Assembly: GCA_018261935.1 (NCBI GenBank)
Contig: JAGTRP010000018.1
Coordinates: forward strand, 1-64,000
Direction: 5' to 3'
From: Rhodocyclaceae bacterium
GTDB taxonomy: Bacteria > Pseudomonadota > Gammaproteobacteria > Burkholderiales > Rhodocyclaceae
Length of the DNA: 64,000 nt
Under the pieces are notes generated by a model. It worked only from the letters and a program-made list of their open reading frames with translations. It ran no database searches and was not told the DNA's origin. The position numbers and the translations under genes are program-made. This document shows positions 18,620 to 27,551 of the stretch, piece by piece (the first letter of the stretch is position 1; each line of letters starts with the position of its first letter).

Positions 18620-20661
18620 CCCAGGCGGGGGCGGCCATCCCCCTGCAGGTTTCCGACGCCCTGCAGAAGAAGCTCGCCAAGCTCGGGCTGCGCACCGAGG
18701 ACGATCTCCTCATCCACCTGCCCCTGCGCTACGAGGACGAGACCCGCATCACCCCGGTGGGCGATGCCCCTTGGGGCGAGCCGGTGCAGCTGGAGGTGGT
18801 GGTGGCTTCCAGCGAAGTGCAGTTCCGGCCGCGCCGCCAGCTGCTGGTGCGGGCCCGGGACGCCGGGACCGGCGACGACGTGTGGCTGCGCTTCTTCAGC
18901 TTCTACCCCAGCCAGCGGGCCATGCTCTCCGAAGGGGCGCGGCTGCGGGTCTTCGGGGAAGTGCGGGGGGGCTTCTTCGGCGCCGAGATGGTCCATCCCC
19001 GCTTCCGTACGGTGGCCCAGGACGAGCCGCTGCCGACGGGCCTCACCCCCATCTATCCGACCACCGCCGGGTTGGCCCCCGCCGCCCTCAGGAAGCTCAT
19101 CGCCCGGGCCCTGGACAAAGCGGACCTGAGCGACACCCTGGACCAGGACACCCTCGGGCATCTGGGGCTGCCATCCTTCGCGGCCGCCCTGCACTTCCTC
19201 CATGCCCCGCCGCCGGGGACCCCCGTGGCCGGGCTTCAGGAAGGCAGCCATCCGGCCTGGCGGCGGGTCAAGTTCGACGAAGTGCTGGCCCAGCAGCTCT
19301 CCCTGCGCCGGGCCTACCGAGCCCGGCGGGAGCAGGGGGCTCCGGAACTGAAGGCCAGGGGCGAGTTGGCAGCGCGGTTGCTCGGGAATCTGCCCTTCGG
19401 CCTCACGGGCGCCCAGCGCCGGGCGGTCGATGAAATCGCTGCTGACCTGGCCCAACCCTATCCTATGCAGCGCCTCCTCCAGGGCGACGTCGGCAGCGGC
19501 AAGACAATCGTCGCCGCCCTGGCGGCCTGCCAGGCCATCGAGGCCGGCTGGCAGGCCGCCTTCATGGCGCCCACCGAAATCCTCGCCGAGCAGCATTACC
19601 TGAAGCTCAAGGCCTGGCTGGAACCCCTGGGGGTTGCCATCGCCTGGCTGTCCGGCAGCCTCAAGACGGCGGCCAAGCGGGAACAGCTGGCCCGGGTGGC
19701 GGCCGAGGCCCGGCTAGTTGTAGGCACCCACGCCCTCATCCAGGAGACGGTGGATTTCGCCCGCCTGGGGCTCGCCATCGTGGACGAGCAGCACCGTTTC
19801 GGCGTCGAGCAGCGGCTGGCGCTACGGAAGAAGGGGGCCAATCCCCACCAGCTCATGATGTCGGCCACCCCGATCCCGCGCACCCTGGCCATGAGCTACT
19901 ACGCCGACCTGGACGTCACAGTCCTCGACGAACTGCCCCCCGGCCGCACGCCCGTGCGCACCCGGCTGGTGTCCGACGCCCGCCGGGACGACGTGGTGGC
20001 TTTCGTCGCCAAGTATGTCGAGGAGGGCCGGCAGGCCTACTGGGTCTGTCCCCTGATCGAGGAATCCGAAGCCCTGCAGCTGCAGACCGCCCAGGAGACC
20101 TTCGAGCATCTGTCCGCCGACCTGCCCAGGCTTCGCATCGGCCTGGTGCACGGGCGCCTCAAGGCGGACGAGAAGCAGGCCACCATGGCCGCCTTCGCCG
20201 CAGGCGACATCGATGTCCTGGTGGCGACTACGGTCATCGAGGTGGGGGTCGATGTGCCCAATGCCAGCCTGATGGTCATCGAGCACGCCGAACGCTTCGG
20301 GCTGTCCCAGCTGCACCAGCTGCGGGGCAGGGTGGGGCGGGGCAGCCACGGGTCGAGCTGCGTGCTGCTCTACGCCCAGCCCCTGTCGGAAACGGCCCGG
20401 CAGCGCCTCAAGATCATCTACGAAAATACCGATGGCTTCGAGATCGCCCGCCAGGACCTCCAATTGCGCGGTCCCGGTGAGTTTGTCGGCAGCCGCCAGA
20501 GCGGCGTGCCCCTGCTGCGCTACGCCGACCTGGAACGGGACGCCGACCTGGTGGATGCCGCCCGGCAGGTGGCCGAGAAACTGCTGGACCAGGCTCCGGA
20601 GCGGGCCGAGCGGCATTTGAAGCGCTGGCTCGGTTCCCGGGAAGAATTGCTCAAGTCCTAG
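18616..20661 (+). CDS. recG: ATP-dependent DNA helicase RecG
   Basis: 681 residues from ATG 18616; a GTG at 18604 would run further into ridA. RecG remodels stalled forks and branched DNA. Seen: N-terminal wedge (about 1-230), Walker [12 protein letters not shown] (about 293), DEQH box with HRFG (about 388), motif [20 protein letters not shown], and [21 protein letters not shown] and [12 protein letters not shown] in the second helicase domain. The C-terminus overlaps the end of the opposing hydrolase gene by 11 bases. Confidence 0.96.
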   Translation: MTQAGAAIPLQVSDALQKKLAKLGLRTEDDLLIHLPLRYEDETRITPVGDAPWGEPVQLEVVVASSEVQFRPRRQLLVRARDAGTGDDVWLRFFSFYPSQRAMLSEGARLRVFGEVRGGFFGAEMVHPRFRTVAQDEPLPTGLTPIYPTTAGLAPAALRKLIARALDKADLSDTLDQDTLGHLGLPSFAAALHFLHAPPPGTPVAGLQEGSHPAWRRVKFDEVLAQQLSLRRAYRARREQGAPELKARGELAARLLGNLPFGLTGAQRRAVDEIAADLAQPYPMQRLLQGDVGSGKTIVAALAACQAIEAGWQAAFMAPTEILAEQHYLKLKAWLEPLGVAIAWLSGSLKTAAKREQLARVAAEARLVVGTHALIQETVDFARLGLAIVDEQHRFGVEQRLALRKKGANPHQLMMSATPIPRTLAMSYYADLDVTVLDELPPGRTPVRTRLVSDARRDDVVAFVAKYVEEGRQAYWVCPLIEESEALQLQTAQETFEHLSADLPRLRIGLVHGRLKADEKQATMAAFAAGDIDVLVATTVIEVGVDVPNASLMVIEHAERFGLSQLHQLRGRVGRGSHGSSCVLLYAQPLSETARQRLKIIYENTDGFEIARQDLQLRGPGEFVGSRQSGVPLLRYADLERDADLVDAARQVAEKLLDQAPERAERHLKRWLGSREELLKS

Positions 20662-21520
20662 GCAGGAAGTCCTCGATCAGTCCGGCCACGGCTTCCGGCT
20701 GGTCGTGGTGCAGCATGTGGCCGGCCTGCTCGACCCACTGTTCGTCTACCTCGGCAAAGCAGGCGCGGCGGGCCTCCCAGTCGCCGGGACGGGCGGCGAA
20801 GTCCCGCACCACCCAGGAATCCCGGCCCACCACCCAGCGCACGGGAACCGCTACCTGGCGCCACACCGCCATGGATTCCTCCAGCCGGAAAGGATAGGGG
20901 CCCGGAGCCTTGTGCCAGGGGTCGCCGTTCCAAACCACGCCGCCTTCCGCTTCGGTAGCCAGGTGCTCGGCCAGGAAGACGGCCCGCGCCGGCGTCAGGA
21001 AGGGATCGCTGCGCTGGAGCCGGCGGGCGAAAGCCGCCCGGTCCGGGTAGACGTGCATGCGGGGCGGCGCCTGCAGGACATCCAGCCACTTGCGGTAGCG
21101 CTCCGGTGCCATGGCCGGCGGGTTGGGGGCGACGCCGAAGCCTTCCAGGGTAACGACCTGCCGCACCCGGTCGGGCCGGATGCCGGCATAGAGGCAGGCC
21201 AGGATGCCGCCCATGCTGTGCCCCGCCAGGCGGGCTAGCTCGGTGGGGGAGTAATGGTTGAGGATGGCTTCCAGGTCCCCCAGGTGCTCGGCGAAGAAAT
21301 AGGGCCGCCGCAGCCAGTCCGAGGGGCCAAAGCCCCGCCAGTCGGGGGCGATGATGTTCCATTCCCGGGCGAGGGCATCCACGGTGAACTGGAAGGAGGC
21401 CGAGACATCCATCTAGCCGTGGAGCAGGAAAAGGGTAGGAGCCGCCGGGTCGCCCCAGCGCCGGATATGGAGCCGCAGGCCGGGCAGGGGCAGGAACTCC
21501 GAGCGGGAGGGCAGGGGCAT
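20651..21520 (-). pseudogene. Alpha/beta hydrolase gene interrupted by an amber codon
   Basis: Read from an ATG at 21520 the product starts MPLPSRSEFLPLPGLRLHIR and reaches PTLFLLHG, then meets TAG (21413-21415), then continues in the same frame with MDVSASFQFTVDALAREWNI to a TGA at 20651. Alpha/beta hydrolases normally read HGWMD here, so TAG replaces a TGG Trp codon at the oxyanion motif; one G-to-A change explains it. The downstream part has the nucleophile elbow GHSMGG, an acid candidate and a late His (VEQAGHMLHHDQPE). An ATG follows the stop directly (TAGATG), so a 253-residue restart product is possible but would lack the HG oxyanion loop. The substrate is unknown. Confidence 0.8.
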
Positions 21521-21538
21521 CGGCGCCGCAGCCTTCGG

Positions 21539-21982
21539 CTAGGCGGAAGGGGCCGGGAAGCGGATGGCCTGCGTCAGGGGCCCGCCGGGCTCCACCAGGT
21601 CCGCCACGGTGTAGCCATCCAGGACCAAGTACAGGTTCTTCAGGGCCTCGTCCAGGATGGCGGTTAGGCGGCAGACATCCTTGAGCCGACAGGACTTCGT
21701 TTCCGAATGACAGCCTGCCAGGCCGGTGTCGTTTTCCGTCCGGCGGACGACATCGCCCAGCACGATGTCCTGGGGGGCGCGGCCCAGGCGCACGCCGCCG
21801 CCCTTGCCGCGGACGGTCTCGACGAAGCCGGAGCGTCCGAGGTGGTGGATCACCTTCATCAGATGGGCTTCGGAAATGCCATAGGCCTCGGCGATCTCGG
21901 AGATGGTGGCCAGCCGCCCGGGCTGCAGGCCCAGGTACATCAGGACGCGCAAACTGTAATCGGAGAAGGTGCTCAGTCTCAT
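21539..21982 (-). CDS. Rrf2-family transcriptional regulator, NsrR-like
   Basis: 147 residues. The winged-helix start MRLSTFSDYSLRVLMYLGLQ and the recognition segment ISEAHLMKVIHHLGRSGFVE are typical of Rrf2 proteins. Three cysteines spaced C-x6-C-x5-C (AGCHSETKSCRLKDVCRL, about 92-109) can bind an Fe-S cluster, as in the NO sensor NsrR. It is divergent from ccoG and a hemerythrin gene, a usual setting for NsrR. Calling it NsrR rather than another Rrf2 type is inference. Confidence 0.85.
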   Translation of the reverse strand: MRLSTFSDYSLRVLMYLGLQPGRLATISEIAEAYGISEAHLMKVIHHLGRSGFVETVRGKGGGVRLGRAPQDIVLGDVVRRTENDTGLAGCHSETKSCRLKDVCRLTAILDEALKNLYLVLDGYTVADLVEPGGPLTQAIRFPAPSA

Positions 21983-22008
21983 TGTGCTGCGGTGGTATGC
22001 CGGATGTG

Positions 22009-22037
22009 TTGATTATCGATCGGGCGGGGACTAGAAT
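22009..22037 (+). promoter_or_regulatory. Putative sigma-70 promoter of ccoG
   Basis: TTGATT (22009-22014), a 17-base spacer and TAGAAT (22032-22037) point towards ccoG, in the 117-base gap between the divergent Rrf2 and ccoG genes. The expected start near 22044 falls at the edge of the palindrome at 22043-22055. Confidence 0.5.
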
Positions 22038-22042
22038 AAAGA

Positions 22043-22055
22043 TATAAAAATTATA
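22043..22055. promoter_or_regulatory. Palindromic operator candidate, TATAA-N3-TTATA
   Basis: A perfect AT-rich inverted repeat at the predicted transcription start of ccoG, in an otherwise GC-rich gap. Its position suits a repressor such as the divergent Rrf2 protein. NsrR sites are AT-rich palindromes of this general kind, but the match is not to a known consensus. Confidence 0.4.
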
Positions 22056-22099
22056 CCGCTTTACCTGTTGCCTCCTTACCCCCACCGGCTCCAAGAAAA

Positions 22100-23506
22100 A
22101 TGCCCAAACCCGCTGCCGACAGGAAAGTCATCGAAATCCAGGGCCTCTACAAGACGGAGCCGAAGGTCTACCCCCGCACCGTCAGCGGCCTGTTCACTTC
22201 CTGGCGCTGGTTTTTCGTCTGGCTTACCCAGGCGGTTTTCTTCGGGCTCTGCTGGCTGCCCTGGAACGGGCGGCAGGCCGTGCTGTTCGACCTGGATGCC
22301 CGCCGCTTCTATATCTTTGACCTGGTGCTGTGGCCCCAGGACACCATCTATCTCGCCGTCCTCCTGGTGCTGTCGGCGTTGGCGCTTTTCCTGTTCACCA
22401 CCGTGGCGGGACGCCTGTGGTGCGGCTACGCCTGTCCGCAGACGGTCTACACGGAAATGTTCCTGTGGATGGAGAAAGTCATCGAGGGCGAGCGGCCCCA
22501 GCGCATCAAGCTGGATGCCGCGCCCTGGTCGGCGAGGAAGCTGCGGATCAAGGTGGCCAAACATGGCGCGTGGATTGCCTTCAGCCTGTGGACGGGCATC
22601 ACCTTCGTCGGCTATTTCACCCCCATCCGTCATCTGATCGGGGAAGTGGCGACCTTTTCCCTCTCCGGCTGGGAAAGCTTCTGGGTGCTGTTCTACGGTG
22701 CCGCCACCTACGGCAATGCCGGCTTCCTGCGGGAACAGATGTGCAAGTACATCTGCCCCTACGCCCGCTTCCAGTTCGTGATGTTCGACCCGGACACCCT
22801 CATCATCACCTACGACAGCCAGCGGGGTGATCCCCGGGGCTCCCGCTCGAAGCAGCCCGATCCCCGCGCCCAGGGGCTCGGGGACTGCGTGGATTGCGGC
22901 ATCTGCGTCCAGGTCTGCCCTACCGGCATCGATATCCGCAACGGCCTCCAGAACGAATGCATCGGCTGCGCCGCCTGCATCGATGCCTGCGACCAGGTGA
23001 TGGACAAGGTGGGCTACGACCGGGGCCTGATCCGCTACTCCACGGAAAACGCCATGGTCCAGAAGCTCGGCCGGAAGGAGATCTGGCGCCGGGTCCTGCG
23101 TCCGCGCACCCTGGTCTACACGGCCATCTTTCTCGGCGTCACGGCGGCGACCGCCTGGTCCCTGGCCACTCGCCAGCCGGTCAGGCTGGACGTGCTGCGG
23201 GACCGGTCGGCCCTGGCCCGGGAGGCGGAGGACGGCGCCGTCGAGAACACCTTCCAGCTGCAGATCAGCAACGCCAGTGAAAAGCCCAAGACCTTCGCCA
23301 TCCGTGTCGCGGGCATCGACGGCATCCACCTGGAGAAACCGGCCGATATCGACATCCCCCCCGCCGCCTCGGCCTTGGTGACAGTGCAGGCGAAAGCGGA
23401 TGCGGGATCGGCCCCCAGCGGCCCGAATCTAATCGCTTTTACGGTGGAAGACCGCAACGACGCCGGCGTGGCGGTCACCGAAAAAGCCAAATTCTGGATG
23501 CCCTGA
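22100..23506 (+). CDS. ccoG: Cytochrome c oxidase accessory protein CcoG
   Basis: 468 residues, the usual length for CcoG/RdxA/FixG, an inner-membrane ferredoxin-like protein needed for cbb3 oxidase assembly through copper reduction. Membrane helices lie near 35-55, 80-105, 155-175, 190-210 and 335-355. The RLWCGYACPQTVYTEMF motif and the two [4Fe-4S] ferredoxin motifs (CVDCGICVQVCPTGIDIRNG; CIGCAACIDACDQVMDKV) are complete, and a C-terminal Ig-like domain follows. No ccoNOP genes are nearby. It heads an operon with the hemerythrin gene, 2 bases on. Confidence 0.95.
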   Translation: MPKPAADRKVIEIQGLYKTEPKVYPRTVSGLFTSWRWFFVWLTQAVFFGLCWLPWNGRQAVLFDLDARRFYIFDLVLWPQDTIYLAVLLVLSALALFLFTTVAGRLWCGYACPQTVYTEMFLWMEKVIEGERPQRIKLDAAPWSARKLRIKVAKHGAWIAFSLWTGITFVGYFTPIRHLIGEVATFSLSGWESFWVLFYGAATYGNAGFLREQMCKYICPYARFQFVMFDPDTLIITYDSQRGDPRGSRSKQPDPRAQGLGDCVDCGICVQVCPTGIDIRNGLQNECIGCAACIDACDQVMDKVGYDRGLIRYSTENAMVQKLGRKEIWRRVLRPRTLVYTAIFLGVTAATAWSLATRQPVRLDVLRDRSALAREAEDGAVENTFQLQISNASEKPKTFAIRVAGIDGIHLEKPADIDIPPAASALVTVQAKADAGSAPSGPNLIAFTVEDRNDAGVAVTEKAKFWMP

Positions 23507-23508
23507 CC

Positions 23509-23916
23509 ATGAAGCGCCTCGACTGCCTGGCCGATCTTTCCCGCGAGCACCATGGGGCGCTTTCCCTGGCTGTGCGGGTGAGCCGGGTCGCTGCAGGGGC
23601 GGACGCGGCCGCTATTGCGGCGGCGTCGGACCTGGTCCGGGAACGTTGCGCCGCCGAACTCCTGCCCCATTTTGCCGAAGAAGAGCGCTGGCTGCTGCCG
23701 GCCCTGGCAGAAGCAGGGGAAACCGGGCGGGTGGCCCGCACCCTGGCCGAGCACGCCGAGCTGAGGCGGCTGGCCGAACAGTTGGCTGCGCCGAGCGCCG
23801 CGGACCTGGCCGCCTTCGCCGATTACCTTGTAGCCCACATCCGCTTCGAGGAGCGGGAGCTCTTCCCGGCTGCCGAGGCGCACCCCGATATCCTGGCCCG
23901 TCACGCTGCCCGCTGA
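23509..23916 (+). CDS. Hemerythrin HHE-domain protein
   Basis: 135 residues of a four-helix bundle. Ligand candidates are SREHHGAL (about 12-19), LLPHFAEEERWLLPAL (about 51-66), LAEHAELRR (about 81-89) and VAHIRFEERELFP (about 108-120), a full di-iron His/Glu set. Such proteins bind O2 or NO or repair Fe-S centres. Coupling to ccoG and divergence from an Rrf2 regulator suggest a role under NO or low oxygen. Confidence 0.88.
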   Translation: MKRLDCLADLSREHHGALSLAVRVSRVAAGADAAAIAAASDLVRERCAAELLPHFAEEERWLLPALAEAGETGRVARTLAEHAELRRLAEQLAAPSAADLAAFADYLVAHIRFEERELFPAAEAHPDILARHAAR

Positions 23917-23932
23917 CGACGCCGGTGGGGCG

Positions 23933-23970
23933 TTGACAAAATATGTCGATATAACTACGATTATCGACAT
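23933..23970 (+). promoter_or_regulatory. Promoter with 9-bp perfect inverted-repeat operator
   Basis: TTGACA (23933-23938), a 17-base spacer and TACGAT (23956-23961). ATGTCGATA (23943-23951) and TATCGACAT (23962-23970) form a perfect inverted repeat around a 10-base centre, covering the spacer, the -10 box and the start codon of the ArsR-type gene. A start near 23968 would make the message leaderless, as no ribosome binding site precedes ATG 23969. The geometry implies self-repression. Confidence 0.65.
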
Positions 23971-24280
23971 GAAATCAGACTATACCCGCACCCTGCCGCC
24001 CGAATGGAAGCCCATGTCCCGGGTCTTTGCGGCCCTGGGGGACGAGCACCGGCAGCGCATCCTGCTCCTCTTCGATAAGGGGGAGCGGCTCAACGTCGGG
24101 CAGATCGCCGAGGTATCCACCCTGACCCGCTCGACGGTGTCCCATCACCTGAAGATCCTGCGGGAGGCCGAAGTGCTGGCTTCGGAGAAGATCGGCAAGG
24201 AGGTGTGGTTCTGGATCAACCGGCCGTTCATCGAAGAGACCCTGGGCAGCGTGCTGGAGTATGTGCGCAACCAGACCTGA
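23969..24280 (+). CDS. ArsR-family regulator without cysteines
   Basis: 103 residues from ATG 23969. The winged helix reads FAALGDEHRQRILLLF then NVGQIAEVSTLTRSTVSHHL and a wing KIGKEVWFWINRP. It contains no cysteine, so it cannot use the classical thiolate metal site of ArsR/SmtB sensors and may sense something else. The gene sits just upstream of aas, whose promoter region holds a second copy of the inverted repeat found at its own start. This makes it the likely regulator of the lipid cluster. Confidence 0.88.
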   Translation: MKSDYTRTLPPEWKPMSRVFAALGDEHRQRILLLFDKGERLNVGQIAEVSTLTRSTVSHHLKILREAEVLASEKIGKEVWFWINRPFIEETLGSVLEYVRNQT

Positions 24281-24296
24281 AATTTTTTTGTCTTAA

Positions 24297-24324
24297 ATGT
24301 CGATAAATTTAGTTTCATCGATAC
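24297..24324 (+). promoter_or_regulatory. Second copy of the ArsR operator, upstream of aas
   Basis: ATGTCGATA (24297-24305) is identical to the left arm at 23943. After the same 10-base spacing comes CATCGATAC (24316-24324), which matches 6 of 9 bases of the right arm. It lies in the 90-base gap before aas. A -10-like TATAGT at 24344-24349 follows, with no clear -35. Confidence 0.5.
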
Positions 24325-24370
24325 GTCAATTGAATATATCGTCTATAGTTCGCGGCGGAGGAAAACGACT

Positions 24371-26515
24371 ATGAAATATTTCGTCAGGATATTGCTCAAG
24401 GCCTTGGCCAGGCTCCTTTTCCGGGTGCAGGTGCGGAGCGGCGGCGACGATGGCTTCTCGGCTTCCCGCCTGCTTATCGTTGCCAACCACGAATCCTTCC
24501 TGGACGGTTTGCTCCTCGGCCTCTTCCTGCCGGTGGATCCCGTCTTCGTGGTGCACACCGGCGTCGCCGCCAGCTGGTACTTCCGCCTCCTCCTCTCCCA
24601 GGTCGATTACCTGGCGGTGGACCCGACGAGCCCCATGGCCATGAAGAAGGTCATCCGCCTCCTCGAATCCGGGCGGCCGGTGGTCATCTTCCCGGAGGGG
24701 CGCATCACGGTCACCGGCAGCCTGATGAAGGTCTACGACGGCCCGGCCTTCGTTGCCGCCAAGACCGGCGCCACCATCGTGCCGGTGCGCCTGGACGGCG
24801 CCTCCCGCAGCTATTTCTCGCGGCTGTCCGGCAAGTATCCGAAGGAGTTCTTTCCCCGCATCCGCCTCACCGTGCTGCCGTCCACCCGCATCGACATGCC
24901 GGCAGCCCCCACCGCCAAGCTGCGACGGCGCAAGGCCGGGGAGGCCATGCGCCGGCTCATGCAGGAAATGATCTTCGCCTCCCGCCCCCGGCAGACCCTG
25001 TTCTCGGCCCTGTGCGACGCGGCCGAGATCTTCGGGCCCAAGCGCCGGCTGGTGGAGGACATCCGGCAGATCGAATACTCCTACCGGGATCTCCTCAAGA
25101 TGACCCTTATGCTCGGCCGCCTGGTAGAGCGCATCACCGCCCCCTGCGAGCGGGTGGGGCTGCTGCTGCCCAATCTGGCGCCGACCCTGGGGATGATCTT
25201 TGGCCTTTCCGCCCGCCGCCGGGTGCCGGCCATGCTCAACTACACCGCCGGGGCCGACGCCATGCAGGCCGCCTGCACCGCCGCCGAGATCCGCACCATC
25301 GTTACTTCCCGGGCCTTCGTGGACCAGGCCAAGCTCCAGGACAAGCTCGCCGCCCTGCAAGGCGTGCAGCTGGTTTATCTCGAAGACCTGCGGGAACAGG
25401 CCAGCCTCGGCGACAAGCTCTGGCTCATGGCCTGGGCGCTGCATTTCCCCCGCCGCTTCGAGTTCCCCGCTGATCCTGAAGAGGCCGCCGTGGTGCTCTT
25501 CACCTCCGGCTCCGAGGGCAAGCCCAAGGGCGTCGTCCTGCCCCACCGGGCCCTCCTCGCCAACATCGCCCAGGTGCGGGCGGTCATCGATTTCTCGGTG
25601 GACGACAAGGTCCTCAACGCCCTGCCCATCTTCCACTCCTTCGGCCTCACTGCCGGGGCGCTGCTGCCGGTGCTCACCGGCGCCAACCTCTTCCTCTACC
25701 CGACCCCGCTCCATTACCGCATCATCCCGGAGCTCGCCTACGACCGGGCCTGCACGGTCCTGTTCGGCACCTCTACCTTCCTCGCCAATTACGCCAAGTT
25801 CGCCCATCCCTACGACTTCTACCGGCTGCGCTACGTGGTGGCCGGGGCAGAGAAGCTGTCCGACGCCGTGCGCAGCCTGTGGTTCGAGAAATTCGGCATC
25901 CGCATCTTCGAGGGCTACGGTGCCACCGAAACGGCGCCGGTGCTGGCGGTGAATACCCCCATGGCGTACCGCTCGGGGACTGTCGGGATGCTGCTGCCGG
26001 GCATTGAGCACAAGCTGGTCCCGGTGCCGGGGATCGACAAGGGCGGCATCCTCCACGTCCGCGGCCCCAACGTCATGGCCGGCTACCTGAAGGCCGAACA
26101 GCCGGGCCTCCTCCAGGCGCCGGCATCGGAGGCGGGGGAGGGCTGGTACGAGACCGGCGACGTGGTGGAATTCGACGACGAGGGCTTCATGAAGATCGTC
26201 GGCCGGGTGAAGCGCTTCGCCAAGATCGCCGGCGAAATGGTCAGCCTGGAAGTGGTGGAGAAGCTCGCCACCGCCGCTTCCCCCGGGCAGACCCACGCCG
26301 CCTCCGCCCAGCCCGACGAGAGCAAGGGCGAGGCCCTGGTGCTGTTCACCACCGACGACGGGCTTTCCCGGGAACTCCTCGCCACCACGGCCCGGGAACT
26401 CGGGCTACCGGAACTGGCGGTGCCGAGGAAGATCCGCCGGGTGGATTCCCTGCCCCTGCTGGGCACCGGCAAAGTGGATTACGTGACCCTCAAGAACCTG
26501 GCAATGGCAGCGTGA
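24371..26515 (+). CDS. aas: Bifunctional acyltransferase / acyl-ACP synthetase (Aas)
   Basis: 714 residues, close to E. coli Aas (719). The N-terminal PlsC domain (about 1-200) has NHESFLDG (the H-x4-D catalytic pair) and FPEGRIT. The C-terminal adenylate-forming domain (about 225-714) has FTSGSEGKPKGVVLPHRALL and EGYGATETAP, and the late Lys of LLGTGKVDYVTL. Aas re-acylates lysophosphatidylethanolamine at the inner face of the inner membrane using acyl-ACP it makes itself. GGAGGA precedes the ATG. The next gene starts 1 base after its stop. Confidence 0.92.
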   Translation: MKYFVRILLKALARLLFRVQVRSGGDDGFSASRLLIVANHESFLDGLLLGLFLPVDPVFVVHTGVAASWYFRLLLSQVDYLAVDPTSPMAMKKVIRLLESGRPVVIFPEGRITVTGSLMKVYDGPAFVAAKTGATIVPVRLDGASRSYFSRLSGKYPKEFFPRIRLTVLPSTRIDMPAAPTAKLRRRKAGEAMRRLMQEMIFASRPRQTLFSALCDAAEIFGPKRRLVEDIRQIEYSYRDLLKMTLMLGRLVERITAPCERVGLLLPNLAPTLGMIFGLSARRRVPAMLNYTAGADAMQAACTAAEIRTIVTSRAFVDQAKLQDKLAALQGVQLVYLEDLREQASLGDKLWLMAWALHFPRRFEFPADPEEAAVVLFTSGSEGKPKGVVLPHRALLANIAQVRAVIDFSVDDKVLNALPIFHSFGLTAGALLPVLTGANLFLYPTPLHYRIIPELAYDRACTVLFGTSTFLANYAKFAHPYDFYRLRYVVAGAEKLSDAVRSLWFEKFGIRIFEGYGATETAPVLAVNTPMAYRSGTVGMLLPGIEHKLVPVPGIDKGGILHVRGPNVMAGYLKAEQPGLLQAPASEAGEGWYETGDVVEFDDEGFMKIVGRVKRFAKIAGEMVSLEVVEKLATAASPGQTHAASAQPDESKGEALVLFTTDDGLSRELLATTARELGLPELAVPRKIRRVDSLPLLGTGKVDYVTLKNLAMAA

Positions 26516-26516
26516 A

Positions 26517-27527
26517 ATGAGCGTCAAAGGGAAAACTCCCCGAGGTGCTGCCAGCATGGTTGTGCGGGGGCTGGCGGTGGCTGCGGTTGCCGCTGCCGGG
26601 GCTTGGCTGGTTACCGTTCAACCGATCTGGCCGGGCGAAGAGGCAAAGGAGTCGGTAACCGTCAGTCCAGATAGTCTCCGGCGGGATGTGGAGCAACTGG
26701 CGATCACTTACGGGGGGCGGCACCATGCCCATCCCGGAATCCTGTCCCGGGCGGCCAGTTACATCGAAGGGCGCTTCCGGGCTTCTGGTTCCCGGGTTGA
26801 AGTCGATGCTTATGAAGTCGAAGGCGCCACCTACCGCAATGTCATCGCTCGCTTTGGCCCGGCCGAGGGCCGTCCCGTCGTCATTGGCGCCCATTACGAT
26901 GTCGAGGAAAACACACCGGGGGCAGACGACAATGCCAGCGGCGTCGCTGGCCTCCTTGCCCTGGCCGATCTGTTTCAAAAGTCGCCGCCCGGCGTTCCTG
27001 TGGAACTGGTGGCCTACTGCCTGGAAGAGCCCCCGTATTTCCGTAGCGAGCACATGGGTAGCCGCCGGCATGCCCGGGCCCTGAAGGCTGCCGGCCGGGA
27101 ACCTCGCCTAGTTGTGGTGCTGGAAATGATCGGCTATTTCGCAGATGCCCCTGGCACCCAGCGTTACCCGCTGCCGGGCCTCTCCGGCATTTATCCCGAT
27201 CAGGGAAATTTCATCGCCGTGGTCGGCAACTACGCCTCCATCCGTGAGGTGCGGCAGGTGAAGGCAGCCATGGGGCAGGCCGGCAAGGTACCGGTGGAAG
27301 CCATCGTCGCCCCGGCAATCCTGCCTGGCATCGACTTTTCGGATCACGCCTCCTACTGGAGCGAGGGCATGCCGGCGGTGATGCTGACCGATACAGCCTT
27401 CTACCGGAATCCCAATTACCACCGATCAGGCGATCTCCCCGACACCCTGGACTATGCCCGCATGGCCAGGGTGGTCGGTGCGCTCGCCGTGCTCGTTGAA
27501 GATGTCCAGGTCCAGCTGCCGCGGTAA
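26517..27527 (+). CDS. Membrane-anchored M28-family metallopeptidase
   Basis: 336 residues. A single N-terminal hydrophobic helix (about 15-34) makes it exported or anchored to the periplasmic face. The zinc ligands of M28 enzymes are all visible: GAHYD (about 124), GADDNASG (about 136), LEEPPY (about 168) with the general base, EMIGYF (about 203) and YHRSGD (about 302). M28 enzymes remove N-terminal amino acids or cyclise Gln; the substrate here is unknown. It is coupled to aas and lies 24 bases before the next gene. Confidence 0.88.
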   Translation: MSVKGKTPRGAASMVVRGLAVAAVAAAGAWLVTVQPIWPGEEAKESVTVSPDSLRRDVEQLAITYGGRHHAHPGILSRAASYIEGRFRASGSRVEVDAYEVEGATYRNVIARFGPAEGRPVVIGAHYDVEENTPGADDNASGVAGLLALADLFQKSPPGVPVELVAYCLEEPPYFRSEHMGSRRHARALKAAGREPRLVVVLEMIGYFADAPGTQRYPLPGLSGIYPDQGNFIAVVGNYASIREVRQVKAAMGQAGKVPVEAIVAPAILPGIDFSDHASYWSEGMPAVMLTDTAFYRNPNYHRSGDLPDTLDYARMARVVGALAVLVEDVQVQLPR

Positions 27528-27551
27528 GTGGCAAACCTCGAAAGGGAAATC

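Noticed and set aside
21413-21415. Recoded amber codon (pyrrolysine or programmed read-through)
   Set aside because: No pyl genes or read-through element seen; a point mutation of TGG is simpler.
22009-22020. FNR box before ccoG
   Set aside because: TTGATTATCGAT has only one FNR half-site; the ATCAA half is absent.
24326-26296. 656-codon minus-strand frame opposite aas
   Set aside because: Shadow of aas, which shows all PlsC and synthetase motifs; no ribosome binding site or family features.
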